From Bacillota bacterium (GTDB lineage: Bacteria; Bacillota_I; Bacilli_A; MOL361; Turicibacteraceae), in NCBI GenBank assembly GCA_003486705.1, contig DNGE01000096.1, forward strand, positions 3,035 through 11,535: a stretch of DNA of 8,501 nucleotides. Direction: 5' to 3'. This document shows, piece by piece, positions 1 to 6,841 of the stretch. The notes below the pieces were generated by a model, which saw only the letters and a list, made by a program, of their open reading frames with translations, did not search any database and was not told the DNA's origin. The translations under genes were made by a program, and so were the position numbers. Position 1 is the stretch's first letter. Every line of letters starts with the position of its first letter.

Positions 1-350
1 TGATACAGTTAGTCAAAATATCGAGTGTTTGTAAAAATTAGTAAAAGTTATTTTACAATTTATTTACGGACAGTCTGTATAAAATATCAAAATTAACCTA
101 GTATTTACGTGGTATATGTTGTCTTTAAGCACATGCGATCAAGTATTAGCTGTTGATTCATGCACTTCAAATTAAGTTTTACATTTAAACGATAAATCTT
201 CCCTTAGCATTTTTTACATTCGCAGTACAATACATGTTTAGATGATTCATCCACTATTGCATAGCATCTCATCATTTCTTAGTATTACTAAAATAAGTAG
301 TTTTACTATTATTAAATAAACATTTACTATAATTTCTAATCGTGATTAGT
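1..350. other. AT-rich intergenic stretch without a supported gene
   Basis: No reading frame of useful length with a ribosome site is visible on either strand. A ten-codon open stretch ending in TAA at 32-34 (+) could be the 3' end of an off-window gene, but it is too short to support. Visible elements are a 9-bp palindrome ACAGTCTGT (70-78) next to TATAAA (78-83), and several TTAGTAAAA or TTTACTAT type AT-rich repeats between about 280 and 345. The palindrome resembles a small TetR-type operator core, but no well-spaced -35 accompanies it. The stretch probably carries the upstream region of a leftward neighbour, or the tail of a rightward one. Confidence 0.4.
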
Positions 351-385
351 AAAAAAGCAAACTAGCCCCGCTAGTTTGCTTTTTT
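351..385 (-). terminator. Symmetrical intrinsic terminator of the M28 peptidase gene
   Basis: The arms are 351-366 (six A then GCAAACTAGC) and 370-385 (the exact complement, ending in a T run), around a 3-nt loop (367-369). The hairpin is flanked by A and T runs on both sides, so it can end transcription in either direction. It begins inside the peptidase stop codon (385-387) with no spacer. Confidence 0.9.
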
Positions 386-2571
386 TACTGCATAGTGACG
401 ACACTATCGGGGACGATATTAAACATCGACAAAATGCCTTTTATTTGATTACTCACCGTGACTAACCCGAGTTGTTCACGATTTATCGCTTCGGTGAAAT
501 TTCTATTTTGCGTGTTTAACGCAGACCGAAGTGTATCTAGTTCAGACTCGATGTCTGGCTGTGGGTCGTTTACTTTTTGAAGTAACGAACGGATCACCTC
601 GTATAAATCTTGATTTTTATGTTCGATTAAACGATAGCCAAATGTATTTTGATTGCCATAGACGTAGCGCTTCGTGAAAAAGTCATAAACATCCTTATCA
701 AACGTTGGGACTAATTCGTTCCCATCAATAGGATACAGATAATCAGATAGCACCTGTGCAATCGGCTCCCGAGCCTCTAAGGCGCGTAGCGCTGCCTCTA
801 AATGGTAGATATTATGTAGGCTTACCTCGTGTGCAAAGACAATCTCTTGATTCCAATTTAAGCGGACAAACTGTTGCTGCAACATCAAAAACAAACGGTA
901 CAAACTCAAATTTAAATTGGCAAACACGTGATGCATCACTTGAATTTGCTCCAGATTTCTTTGTTTAGTATAAAACAGATAATCCTCATTTACCACCGAA
1001 ATCATAGTCGTTAAATGCGTTGCGAGTTCACAAAGTTCGTCTACTTGGGCGATGAATACATCAGAGCATGTTTCCTGAGGTAACGTCTGTCTTAGTTGAT
1101 TTAAGCAATGTGAAATATCCAACGGTTTAATCAAGAGGGCATCTAATTGATAAATAAGACTTCCATAAATAAGATGATTTAATTTAAACGTTTCCAAGTC
1201 TAATCCTAGTGATTTACTATCCTTGCTACTATGATAAAACGCTTTGTAGTATAAGGAGTTATTTAAATCATCTGTGGCTTGAATGGCAGGGATGCCCGCA
1301 AGTTGATAACTAAAATCTTCTAATAAAATATAGGTGGGTGCTAAAACGTCGTAGCGATAATTTTTGTAGTCAGCCAGTGGTGCTACCGCATTTTTAACGA
1401 ATTGTAATAATTCATAGTTTGTTCTAATTTTAAATGCTTTTGTGCCTGCTACTGGAAAATTGCCATCTATATTAATAACAGCGAATCCGTTTGTAGCCCA
1501 TTCTGGGTGGCGCTTAAATATTTGAGAATAGGCACCTCTACCCCAATCAAAATCTTTATTCGGGATCCCCCACTCCTCGGCTCCATGTGCTATAATACGA
1601 ATCGTTTTTTGTGGCTGATACCCACTTTTAATGATTGCTTTTGCGATGCCAAGTATGGTTGCGACGCCTGATGCATCATCAAAGTATGAATGATAATACC
1701 CGTCGTAGTGAGCCATGAGATAGATTACGTCTTTCGTTTTCCCTTTGATGTCGCCCCATATATTATAGGAGGTCATGTTGGGTTGAACTTTGGAGTGAGC
1801 GTTTAATGTGGCTGTTATTTTTGCATGGGGTGATTGCTGGATTAACGTTTGCAAGTGTTCATGATCCTGTAATGAAATAGACAAAATTGGGATGTGGTAG
1901 TCGATACTTGAATCTTGTGAGATTAAGATATCTGGTTGTGGTTCTTTATAACTCGTTGCAGCAATTACGCCTGCTGCTTTTTTTAAATGCGCTTGATATG
2001 CAGGATAACTGATCCAAAAATCTTCCCGAATATTAAAGGCTATTAAGACAAATTTATCGCTAATGTCGCCGAGTGCCTCTAGTTCAGCTAGTGTGCCTTT
2101 TCCACCATCCACGAGTTGAATCTGTTTATTTTCGGCCATTATTTCAGTTGCATAACCTCCGAGTGTTATCATGTGAGGTTCACCAAGGTCATCAGAAATC
2201 GTGAGACTGGCTCCTCTAAACTCCCATCCCCACGTTTTAAACGGATCCTTTGTAACATTTGTTAGGCCAATGTCTTTAAACGTCTGATATAAAAAATTCG
2301 CAACTTCTAACTCAGCAGGAGATGCTGCCGTGCGGTTACCTGTTACAGGATCATCACCAAAACTAGCAAGAAGATCAGCCACATTCTCACTAAATTTCAA
2401 ATCAATCTGCTTAGCAAAACTTTGAAACACATAGCCATTCGGCAATTTTTTCGAAAATTCTTTCACGATATCATATTTAAGATAGTACTTACTCAACGAC
2501 TGATTACCATACTTATTCTTCTCAGTACCCCTAAAATTCTCTACTTCCCTAAACTCATTTTCATGACACAT
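385..2571 (-). CDS. M28-family zinc aminopeptidase with PA domain, apparently cytoplasmic
   Basis: Predicted metallo-aminopeptidase of about 728 residues. Numbering from the ATG at 2571, a protease-associated (PA) type domain spans roughly 120-260 and the M28 core roughly 268-485. The full metal and catalytic set is visible: AHYD (H288, D290), DDASG (bridging D298), AHGAEEW (E332, E333), NIDGN (D369) and YHSSKDS (H447). The last ~240 residues look helical and lack a named motif. PA, M28 and a helical tail together recall the transferrin-receptor/glutamate-carboxypeptidase II layout. An open GTG at 2581-2583 lies inside the Shine-Dalgarno, so the ATG is preferred: GAGGTGAA (2579-2586) sits 7 nt before it. 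No signal peptide or membrane segment is visible, which is unusual because many PA-M28 enzymes are exported. The gene stands alone. A weak -10 (TATAAA, 2668-2673) has no good -35. Substrate unknown. Confidence 0.88.
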   Translation of the reverse strand: MCHENEFREVENFRGTEKNKYGNQSLSKYYLKYDIVKEFSKKLPNGYVFQSFAKQIDLKFSENVADLLASFGDDPVTGNRTAASPAELEVANFLYQTFKDIGLTNVTKDPFKTWGWEFRGASLTISDDLGEPHMITLGGYATEIMAENKQIQLVDGGKGTLAELEALGDISDKFVLIAFNIREDFWISYPAYQAHLKKAAGVIAATSYKEPQPDILISQDSSIDYHIPILSISLQDHEHLQTLIQQSPHAKITATLNAHSKVQPNMTSYNIWGDIKGKTKDVIYLMAHYDGYYHSYFDDASGVATILGIAKAIIKSGYQPQKTIRIIAHGAEEWGIPNKDFDWGRGAYSQIFKRHPEWATNGFAVINIDGNFPVAGTKAFKIRTNYELLQFVKNAVAPLADYKNYRYDVLAPTYILLEDFSYQLAGIPAIQATDDLNNSLYYKAFYHSSKDSKSLGLDLETFKLNHLIYGSLIYQLDALLIKPLDISHCLNQLRQTLPQETCSDVFIAQVDELCELATHLTTMISVVNEDYLFYTKQRNLEQIQVMHHVFANLNLSLYRLFLMLQQQFVRLNWNQEIVFAHEVSLHNIYHLEAALRALEAREPIAQVLSDYLYPIDGNELVPTFDKDVYDFFTKRYVYGNQNTFGYRLIEHKNQDLYEVIRSLLQKVNDPQPDIESELDTLRSALNTQNRNFTEAINREQLGLVTVSNQIKGILSMFNIVPDSVVTMQ

Positions 2572-2578
2572 GAACCCC

Positions 2579-2586
2579 TTCACCTC
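2579..2586 (-). promoter_or_regulatory. Shine-Dalgarno that decides the peptidase start
   Basis: GAGGTGAA on the minus strand lies 7 nt before the ATG at 2571. The longer frame starting with GTG at 2583 would have its start codon inside this site and no ribosome site of its own. Confidence 0.7.
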
Positions 2587-2802
2587 ATATCATCATAGAT
2601 TTTCGCCTAGTATATGATATGGATTTTTGGGTTAAGGGTTCTGCCATACAATTAAAAAATATATAATTTTATACTATCTATCTTTTTACATAAATAATTA
2701 CTCCCCACCATCTCCCACTAAAGTCAGTACATTATTAATGCATTACTTGTTCTGTTTGTATAAAATAAAGTGCGCGTTTTAGTCACTGTTCATAAGTGCA
2801 TT

Positions 2803-2836
2803 AAAAAAAGCAGCATAACAAACGTCAGGCTGCTTT
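2803..2836 (-). terminator. Intrinsic terminator of the nuclease-helicase gene
   Basis: On the minus strand AAAGCAGC (2829-2836) pairs with GCTGCTTT (2807-2814) around a 14-nt loop, followed by a run of seven T. It lies 13 nt beyond the helicase stop codon. The region between it and the peptidase start (about 2587-2802) holds no supported gene. Confidence 0.8.
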
Positions 2837-2849
2837 CTTGCTATATTTA

Positions 2850-5357
2850 CTAATAGGTTATTTCTTTTCTTCTTAAGTCATTCGTGTCTAGAAGGCCACC
2901 TAAATTTTCATAATACTTTTGTAAATCCTGAAGCATTTTTTGTTCTACAGACGAGATTATTTTCACTGTTAATTGTTCAAATAATACGGGATGGAAAGCA
3001 ATTTTATTTAATTCTTTCGAATACATAATAAATCGTTTACGTTCAAATTTTTCAAATGGATTACTTAAAATGCTTTGTTTTATGAATTTTAAATCACATA
3101 ATCTCATTTCATCATAAATACACCCTTTTCTATCTACTGGTAACTTAGCACTAAGACGGTCTAAATAAAATTTCCTATAATATTCTGCAAGATCATTTAA
3201 ATCAATTTCACCTATTGGGTCCATAAGATTTAGACAACCTAATAAAAAGATAATCTTGAAAGAATATGTATATTCATATTTATTCGTAAATTCAATAAAG
3301 TCCTGTAATAGGGTTGTTTCATCATGCACACCAAGGTTTTCTTTATTTCTTATTGTTTCGATATCTTCTTTTGAAAATAAATCCATTGTTTTATTCCCAA
3401 TTGGAATTTTTAGACTTGGTGTCACTTTTCCTTTTTTAACCCAACTATTTAGTGTTCCTGTTGAAATATATAACTCTCGTGCTGTTTGTTCTGAACTTAA
3501 GTAATCTGCATATTTACTCTCAAATGTATCAATATCAACTTCTGTAATCCCTAATAATTCTTCATGATATCCATCTATCAAAGCTATTTCACGATCTGTG
3601 ATAAGTCCATTGGGTACGTAGTATGGGTTTTTAAATATGGAATGCATTGACCATGGCCGTAGTAGCCCCCCGTATTGATCCACGACGTCTAACACATATA
3701 ATGATTCTTTTCCGGAATGTTTACGCAAGCCTCTTCCTAATTGTTGAAGATATAGTACTTTAGATAAAGTAGGTCTGGCCATTACAACCAATTCAGTAAT
3801 TGGCGCATCCCAGCCTTCATTAAGCATTAAGCAACTACATAAAAAGCGTACTTCGCTACCGTGTAAGTATTCATCCATATACTCTTTACTTTTGGCATCA
3901 CTTCCAACGACTGCACGGGACAGTATCCCTTTTGCTGTTAACATTTTTGCAAGCTTTTGTGCATGCTTCACACTGACACAAAAAATTAAGCCTTTTTTTT
4001 GTTTCCAATAATCATCATTAAAGTGTTCATTAATGGTATCTACAATTAATGTATTTCGAGAGTCTACTAATAAGCGTTTTTCTAAATCAGCGTTTACATA
4101 ATTTTTTCCATTATACCTTACTTCACTTAAATCAAGATTTGACTCTAATCTAAATACTCTAGCTTTTGATACAATATCTTTTTCCATTGCCTCTTCTAAC
4201 GTTAGTGTACTTTCGTATGTACCGAATACTTCTTCTAATCTTTTTTGATCTAATCGCTCAGGGGTTGCCGTTAATCCTATAAGTAATTCAGGTTCATATT
4301 TTGAAAGTCTATTTTGTAAGGTCGTAGCAACAGCATGATGAGCTTCATCAACAATTATATAATCGTATCTATTTCGAGTGTTATCGATTGATAACCTATA
4401 GAAACTTGAATACGTTAAACAGTCGACCTGGTTAGTCGGTATATTTAAAAGACTAATTCTTCGTTCCCAATCCCGCTTTACTGACAAGGTTGGAGATAAA
4501 ATTAATGTATTTAAAAATTGATTATGTTGGTATTTTTCGTGTAAAAAAGTTTCTATAATCATGGATTTACCAGCAGCAGTTGGTAATACAATTAAATATG
4601 CTCCCATGTCATTAGCTTTTGCAGTTCTTAATCCCATCAAAGCTTCTTCTTGATGCTTATATAGTGTTATTGAACGTTGTTGTAAAAACATATTATTATT
4701 AACTAAATTATCTTTTCCCCCAATAATTAAGTTTAGTTCATCCATCATTTTATCTTTAAATTGACAATCATTTGAAGAGAAGCGGTATAACTTAATTCCA
4801 CTTTTAACAATTGAATTTTGTCGTTGCAGTTGATAGTCGTACTTTTCCTCCCCTAATGACTCAGGATGATGGTACTGCACGCCATTTACTTCAAATCCAA
4901 TGTAACCACTTGTAGTTTCAGCGACATAATCAATATAAATGTTCCTATTTTCTTGATCAACTAATGGATATTCTCTTCTTAATGCTCCTAACCCGCTACT
5001 ATCAAAAGCTTCTTCAAACCTTAATTCAAAATTAAATTCAGCAGGACTGGCATCTACATAAGTTAATTCTCGATTTACTTTACGATATTTATTTTCAGTT
5101 TCATGTTCTGAAAACAAACTATCAAACTTATTTTCTGTAAATGTATTTTCAATAAACCGATATACATTTTTATGTCGCATATATTGATTTTGCATTTGTG
5201 TATAAAGATCGTATGAAAAACTTGCTATTTCACGACTTTCAACACGGCTATCTAACAAAACATAACTATCTTCTCTTTCAAAAACTTTTGTATAAAAACA
5301 ATTACTGAATTTAACTGTTTTCACATATTCGAAACCTCTGTTCTTTAAAAATTCCAT
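2850..5357 (-). CDS. Nuclease-helicase fusion: N-terminal PD-(D/E)XK domain, SF2 helicase, MerR-like HTH
   Basis: Predicted 835-residue DNA-acting ATPase. Residues about 105-200 resemble the Vsr/DUF559/MTES_1575 nuclease fold: an acidic helix (E107, E111), IYIDYV (D143), FEVNGVQYH (E156, N158, H163), a D/R helix (D174, R179), then GIKLYRF. The SF2 core follows: LPTAAGKS (258-265), DEAH (337-340), GLTATPER (361-368), LNEGWDAP (512-519) and QQLGRGLRK (538-546), closest to the SSL2/ResIII group (COG1061). Residues about 618-670 form a MerR/excisionase-like helix-turn-helix (TARELYISTGTLNSWVKKGK). A C-terminal domain of about 685-800 carries SNPFEKFERKRF and is unknown to me. ATG is preceded by GGTGAGG with 5-nt spacing. 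Its own terminator follows, and no convincing promoter was found. Helicase identity is secure, nuclease fold likely, antiphage role inferred. Alternatives are a solitary repair helicase or a restriction subunit, but no methylase is present here. Confidence 0.88.
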   Translation of the reverse strand: MEFLKNRGFEYVKTVKFSNCFYTKVFEREDSYVLLDSRVESREIASFSYDLYTQMQNQYMRHKNVYRFIENTFTENKFDSLFSEHETENKYRKVNRELTYVDASPAEFNFELRFEEAFDSSGLGALRREYPLVDQENRNIYIDYVAETTSGYIGFEVNGVQYHHPESLGEEKYDYQLQRQNSIVKSGIKLYRFSSNDCQFKDKMMDELNLIIGGKDNLVNNNMFLQQRSITLYKHQEEALMGLRTAKANDMGAYLIVLPTAAGKSMIIETFLHEKYQHNQFLNTLILSPTLSVKRDWERRISLLNIPTNQVDCLTYSSFYRLSIDNTRNRYDYIIVDEAHHAVATTLQNRLSKYEPELLIGLTATPERLDQKRLEEVFGTYESTLTLEEAMEKDIVSKARVFRLESNLDLSEVRYNGKNYVNADLEKRLLVDSRNTLIVDTINEHFNDDYWKQKKGLIFCVSVKHAQKLAKMLTAKGILSRAVVGSDAKSKEYMDEYLHGSEVRFLCSCLMLNEGWDAPITELVVMARPTLSKVLYLQQLGRGLRKHSGKESLYVLDVVDQYGGLLRPWSMHSIFKNPYYVPNGLITDREIALIDGYHEELLGITEVDIDTFESKYADYLSSEQTARELYISTGTLNSWVKKGKVTPSLKIPIGNKTMDLFSKEDIETIRNKENLGVHDETTLLQDFIEFTNKYEYTYSFKIIFLLGCLNLMDPIGEIDLNDLAEYYRKFYLDRLSAKLPVDRKGCIYDEMRLCDLKFIKQSILSNPFEKFERKRFIMYSKELNKIAFHPVLFEQLTVKIISSVEQKMLQDLQKYYENLGGLLDTNDLRRKEITY

Positions 5358-5383
5358 CCAAACCTCACCCGTTATTTACTAAT

Positions 5384-5464
5384 TTAATATATTATCTCAT
5401 AATCCCATTCTGTTGCTTTATATAAGTGTTCATTAAATACGATACGCCCTTGTTCAATGAGAAT
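5384..5464 (-). pseudogene. Possible decayed coding remnant upstream of the helicase
   Basis: A 26-codon open stretch on the minus strand reads like real protein, including GRIVFNEHLYKATEWDYE, and ends in TAA 26 nt before the helicase start. A TAG (5465-5467) precedes it. The same frame continues upstream for another 14 codons to TAA at 5510-5512. No start codon with a ribosome site is visible. It may be the 3' tail of a gene whose body was lost. I do not recognise the family, and chance cannot be excluded in so short a piece. Confidence 0.25.
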
Positions 5465-5635
5465 CTAAACCTTAAATGTTATATGCCTTAGTACTTTTAC
5501 ATTATTTAGTTACATTACCCTGATAATAGGTTACGCAACCCTATCAAAACTCCCTTTTATGTTGTTAATCTTTATAGTTACATCATAAGCCTATAAAAGT
5601 TTCGTCTGTTATATTTTAGCACTTTTTTCACTTCT

Positions 5636-5664
5636 TTGACATAATATTCCCTTCAATATATAAT
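5636..5664 (+). promoter_or_regulatory. Perfect consensus sigma-A promoter for the MazG-like gene
   Basis: TTGACA (5636-5641) and TATAAT (5659-5664) are separated by exactly 17 bp. Transcription would start near 5671, about 20 nt before the TTG start codon and just before the Shine-Dalgarno (5681-5686). It is the only full-consensus promoter seen in the window and suggests high expression unless repressed. The hairpin and repeats just upstream could host a regulator, but none is identified. Confidence 0.92.
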
Positions 5665-5692
5665 TAAACAAAACCATAATGGAGGGATTCCT

Positions 5693-6007
5693 TTGAAATC
5701 ATATAATAAATTAGTACGTGATCTTATTCCAGAAATAATAGAAAAAGACGATAAAGTATGTGAGATTGAAATTGTCTCTAATGATACAGCGTTTAATTAC
5801 CTAGTAGAAAAATTAGACGAAGAAGTTACTGAGTTTAAAACAGATAAAAACTTAGAAGAATTAGCAGATATTATGGAAGTCTTATTCGGATTAGCTAATA
5901 AATTAGGTTATTCAGAAGAGGATTTATTAGAAAAACGTCAAGAAAAGAAATCAGTTCGTGGTGGGTTTGACAAGAATATTGTTCTAAAAAGTGTCACAAC
6001 TAAATAA
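5693..6007 (+). CDS. MazG-superfamily NTP pyrophosphatase (COG4997 type)
   Basis: Predicted small cytoplasmic all-alpha nucleotide pyrophosphohydrolase of 104 residues, about the usual length. Members of the superfamily cleave NTPs or noncanonical NTPs to the monophosphate and pyrophosphate using metal-binding acidic residues. Visible family marks are the N-terminal YNKLVRDLIPEII (4-16), DEEVTEF (E43, E44, E47), EELADIMEV (E55, E56, D59) and the C-terminal KKSVRGGFDKNIVL (85-98). The start is TTG, chosen because GGAGGG (5681-5686) lies 6 nt upstream and the family begins at this point. It has its own consensus promoter and terminator, and lies divergent from the nuclease-helicase, which suggests but does not prove a functional link. 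Automatic annotation may call it phosphoribosyl-ATP pyrophosphohydrolase (HisE-like), but no histidine genes are nearby. The exact nucleotide substrate is unknown. Confidence 0.88.
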   Translation: MKSYNKLVRDLIPEIIEKDDKVCEIEIVSNDTAFNYLVEKLDEEVTEFKTDKNLEELADIMEVLFGLANKLGYSEEDLLEKRQEKKSVRGGFDKNIVLKSVTTK

Positions 6008-6013
6008 TAATAA

Positions 6014-6048
6014 AGACTCACAAGTTCAAACTTGTGAGTCTAATTTTT
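6014..6048 (+). terminator. Intrinsic terminator of the MazG-like gene
   Basis: GACTCACAAG (6015-6024) pairs perfectly with CTTGTGAGTC (6031-6040) around a 6-nt loop, followed by TAATTTTTT. It lies 7 nt after the stop codon. The other flank is A-rich, so it may also stop leftward transcripts from the EIIA gene. Confidence 0.92.
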
Positions 6049-6213
6049 TGTATAAAAACCCGATAATAGGAAGAACTGAATATGGTAACCAAAAAATATT
6101 ATCCCTGGAAATTCAATTAAACAATCGCTCTTATCTTTGAAACGTTACCCTCTTCATACTAGTTTAAGCATTAAATCGTGTAACTTTACCTGCCATTATT
6201 TATAATAGCGCCC

Positions 6214-6651
6214 TTAAATCCCATCCTCATAATACTCCACCTTTTCAATCGTTTTTGATCTTGACAGTTTGTAGTAATAACAAGAGGCGATACTTTTTTC
6301 AACTAATAAACTTGCCAAGACTTTGGGTCCTACGCTATCTTTTATAATCACACTTTCAATCAGTGATGCAACCGTGCAACCACATACTAATTCATATTGA
6401 TCGTGTAATGTAACAATACTTGCAGCGGCTTTAAAAGGCGTTCCTCCAAGTAAATCACACACAAACACAATATTCTCCTCAATATTCTCATCGATAATGG
6501 ACTGGTACTGCGTTACTAAATCTTCTTCAGTCATATCCATTCCAAAATCAACGCCATAAACATCGGGCTGCTCCCCTGCAATAAATGATAGTGTACTTTT
6601 CATTCCACTTCCAAAATTCCCGTGTCCAGCAATAATGATAATGTTTTTCAC
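6214..6651 (-). CDS. Orphan PTS EIIA component, mannose/fructose/GalNAc (AgaF/ManX-type) family
   Basis: Predicted 145-residue cytoplasmic phosphocarrier that takes phosphate from HPr on a histidine and passes it to an EIIB of the mannose PTS family. The active-site region is AGHGNFGSGMKST, with H10 as the likely phosphorylated residue. A second family motif is CDLLGGTPFKAAA (65-77). Length is normal for a stand-alone EIIA domain. The start is GTG at 6649-6651, because GAGGAGGG (6657-6664) sits 5 nt before it. A longer frame beginning with GTG at 6672 would swallow that site. No EIIB, EIIC or EIID gene is in the window, so its partners must be elsewhere. The promoter and a cre-like site upstream suggest catabolite control. 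It ends convergent with the MazG-like gene, with only a weak stem-loop (about 6192-6209) and no T run of its own. Confidence 0.9.
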   Translation of the reverse strand: MKNIIIIAGHGNFGSGMKSTLSFIAGEQPDVYGVDFGMDMTEEDLVTQYQSIIDENIEENIVFVCDLLGGTPFKAAASIVTLHDQYELVCGCTVASLIESVIIKDSVGPKVLASLLVEKSIASCYYYKLSRSKTIEKVEYYEDGI

Positions 6652-6656
6652 GCTTT

Positions 6657-6664
6657 CCCTCCTC
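6657..6664 (-). promoter_or_regulatory. Shine-Dalgarno that decides the EIIA start
   Basis: GAGGAGGG on the minus strand with 5-nt spacing to GTG at 6649-6651. It places the start of the protein at MKNIIIIAGHG, where the family normally begins. Confidence 0.8.
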
Positions 6665-6676
6665 TCAACCACCCCT

Positions 6677-6690
6677 TGTTAGCGCTTTAC
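6677..6690 (-). promoter_or_regulatory. cre-like CcpA site at the EIIA transcription start
   Basis: The minus strand reads GTAAAGCGCTAACA. It fits the catabolite-responsive element consensus TGWAANCGNTNWCA at 12 of 14 positions, with only the first two bases swapped. It starts about where transcription would begin from the promoter at 6697-6725, a common position for CcpA repression of sugar genes in Bacillota. Confidence 0.6.
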
Positions 6691-6696
6691 ATAATT

Positions 6697-6725
6697 ATCA
6701 TACATCTTGCCCATTAAAGACACAA
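6697..6725 (-). promoter_or_regulatory. Sigma-A promoter of the EIIA gene
   Basis: On the minus strand TTGTGT (6720-6725) and TATGAT (6697-6702) are separated by 17 bp. The predicted start near 6690 gives a leader of about 40 nt and overlaps the cre-like site. Confidence 0.7.
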
Positions 6726-6841
6726 GTGCTAAATCAAACCTCCTAATTATTGTACATATATTAGTAAAAATTTTCTAAATCGAGGGTTACAAACTATACC
6801 GAGTATCAAAACGTACATACAATATGTTAGGAGGTGGAAAC

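Larger units (their letters stand above)
5358..5692. other. Divergent intergenic region between helicase and MazG-like gene
   Basis: This 335-bp gap contains the helicase ribosome site (5363-5369), the putative coding remnant (5384-5464), an imperfect hairpin (5521-5546; ATAGGTT pairs with AACCCTAT with one bulge), a 9-bp direct repeat TAGTTACAT (5507-5515 and 5575-5583), an inverted repeat TTTATAG/CTATAAA (5572-5578, 5591-5597), and the strong promoter of the MazG-like gene. No clear promoter for the helicase was found. It may start weakly within this gap. Confidence 0.6.

Noticed and set aside
756..968. 70-codon rightward frame inside the peptidase gene
   Set aside because: It is antisense to the well-supported M28 gene, has no ribosome site and shows no recognisable motif.
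2581..2583. GTG as the peptidase start codon
   Set aside because: It falls inside the Shine-Dalgarno that is properly spaced for the ATG at 2569-2571.
2736..2745. Palindrome TAATGCATTA between the peptidase and helicase genes
   Set aside because: It is short, AT-rich, not tied to a good promoter, and likely by chance.
3256..3504. 82-codon rightward frame inside the helicase gene
   Set aside because: It is antisense to the helix-turn-helix and C-terminal coding region and has no ribosome site or motif.
6192..6209. Stem-loop after the EIIA gene (GCTATTA/TAATGGC on the minus strand)
   Set aside because: It has only seven pairs with one wobble and no T run, so it is too weak to call as a terminator.
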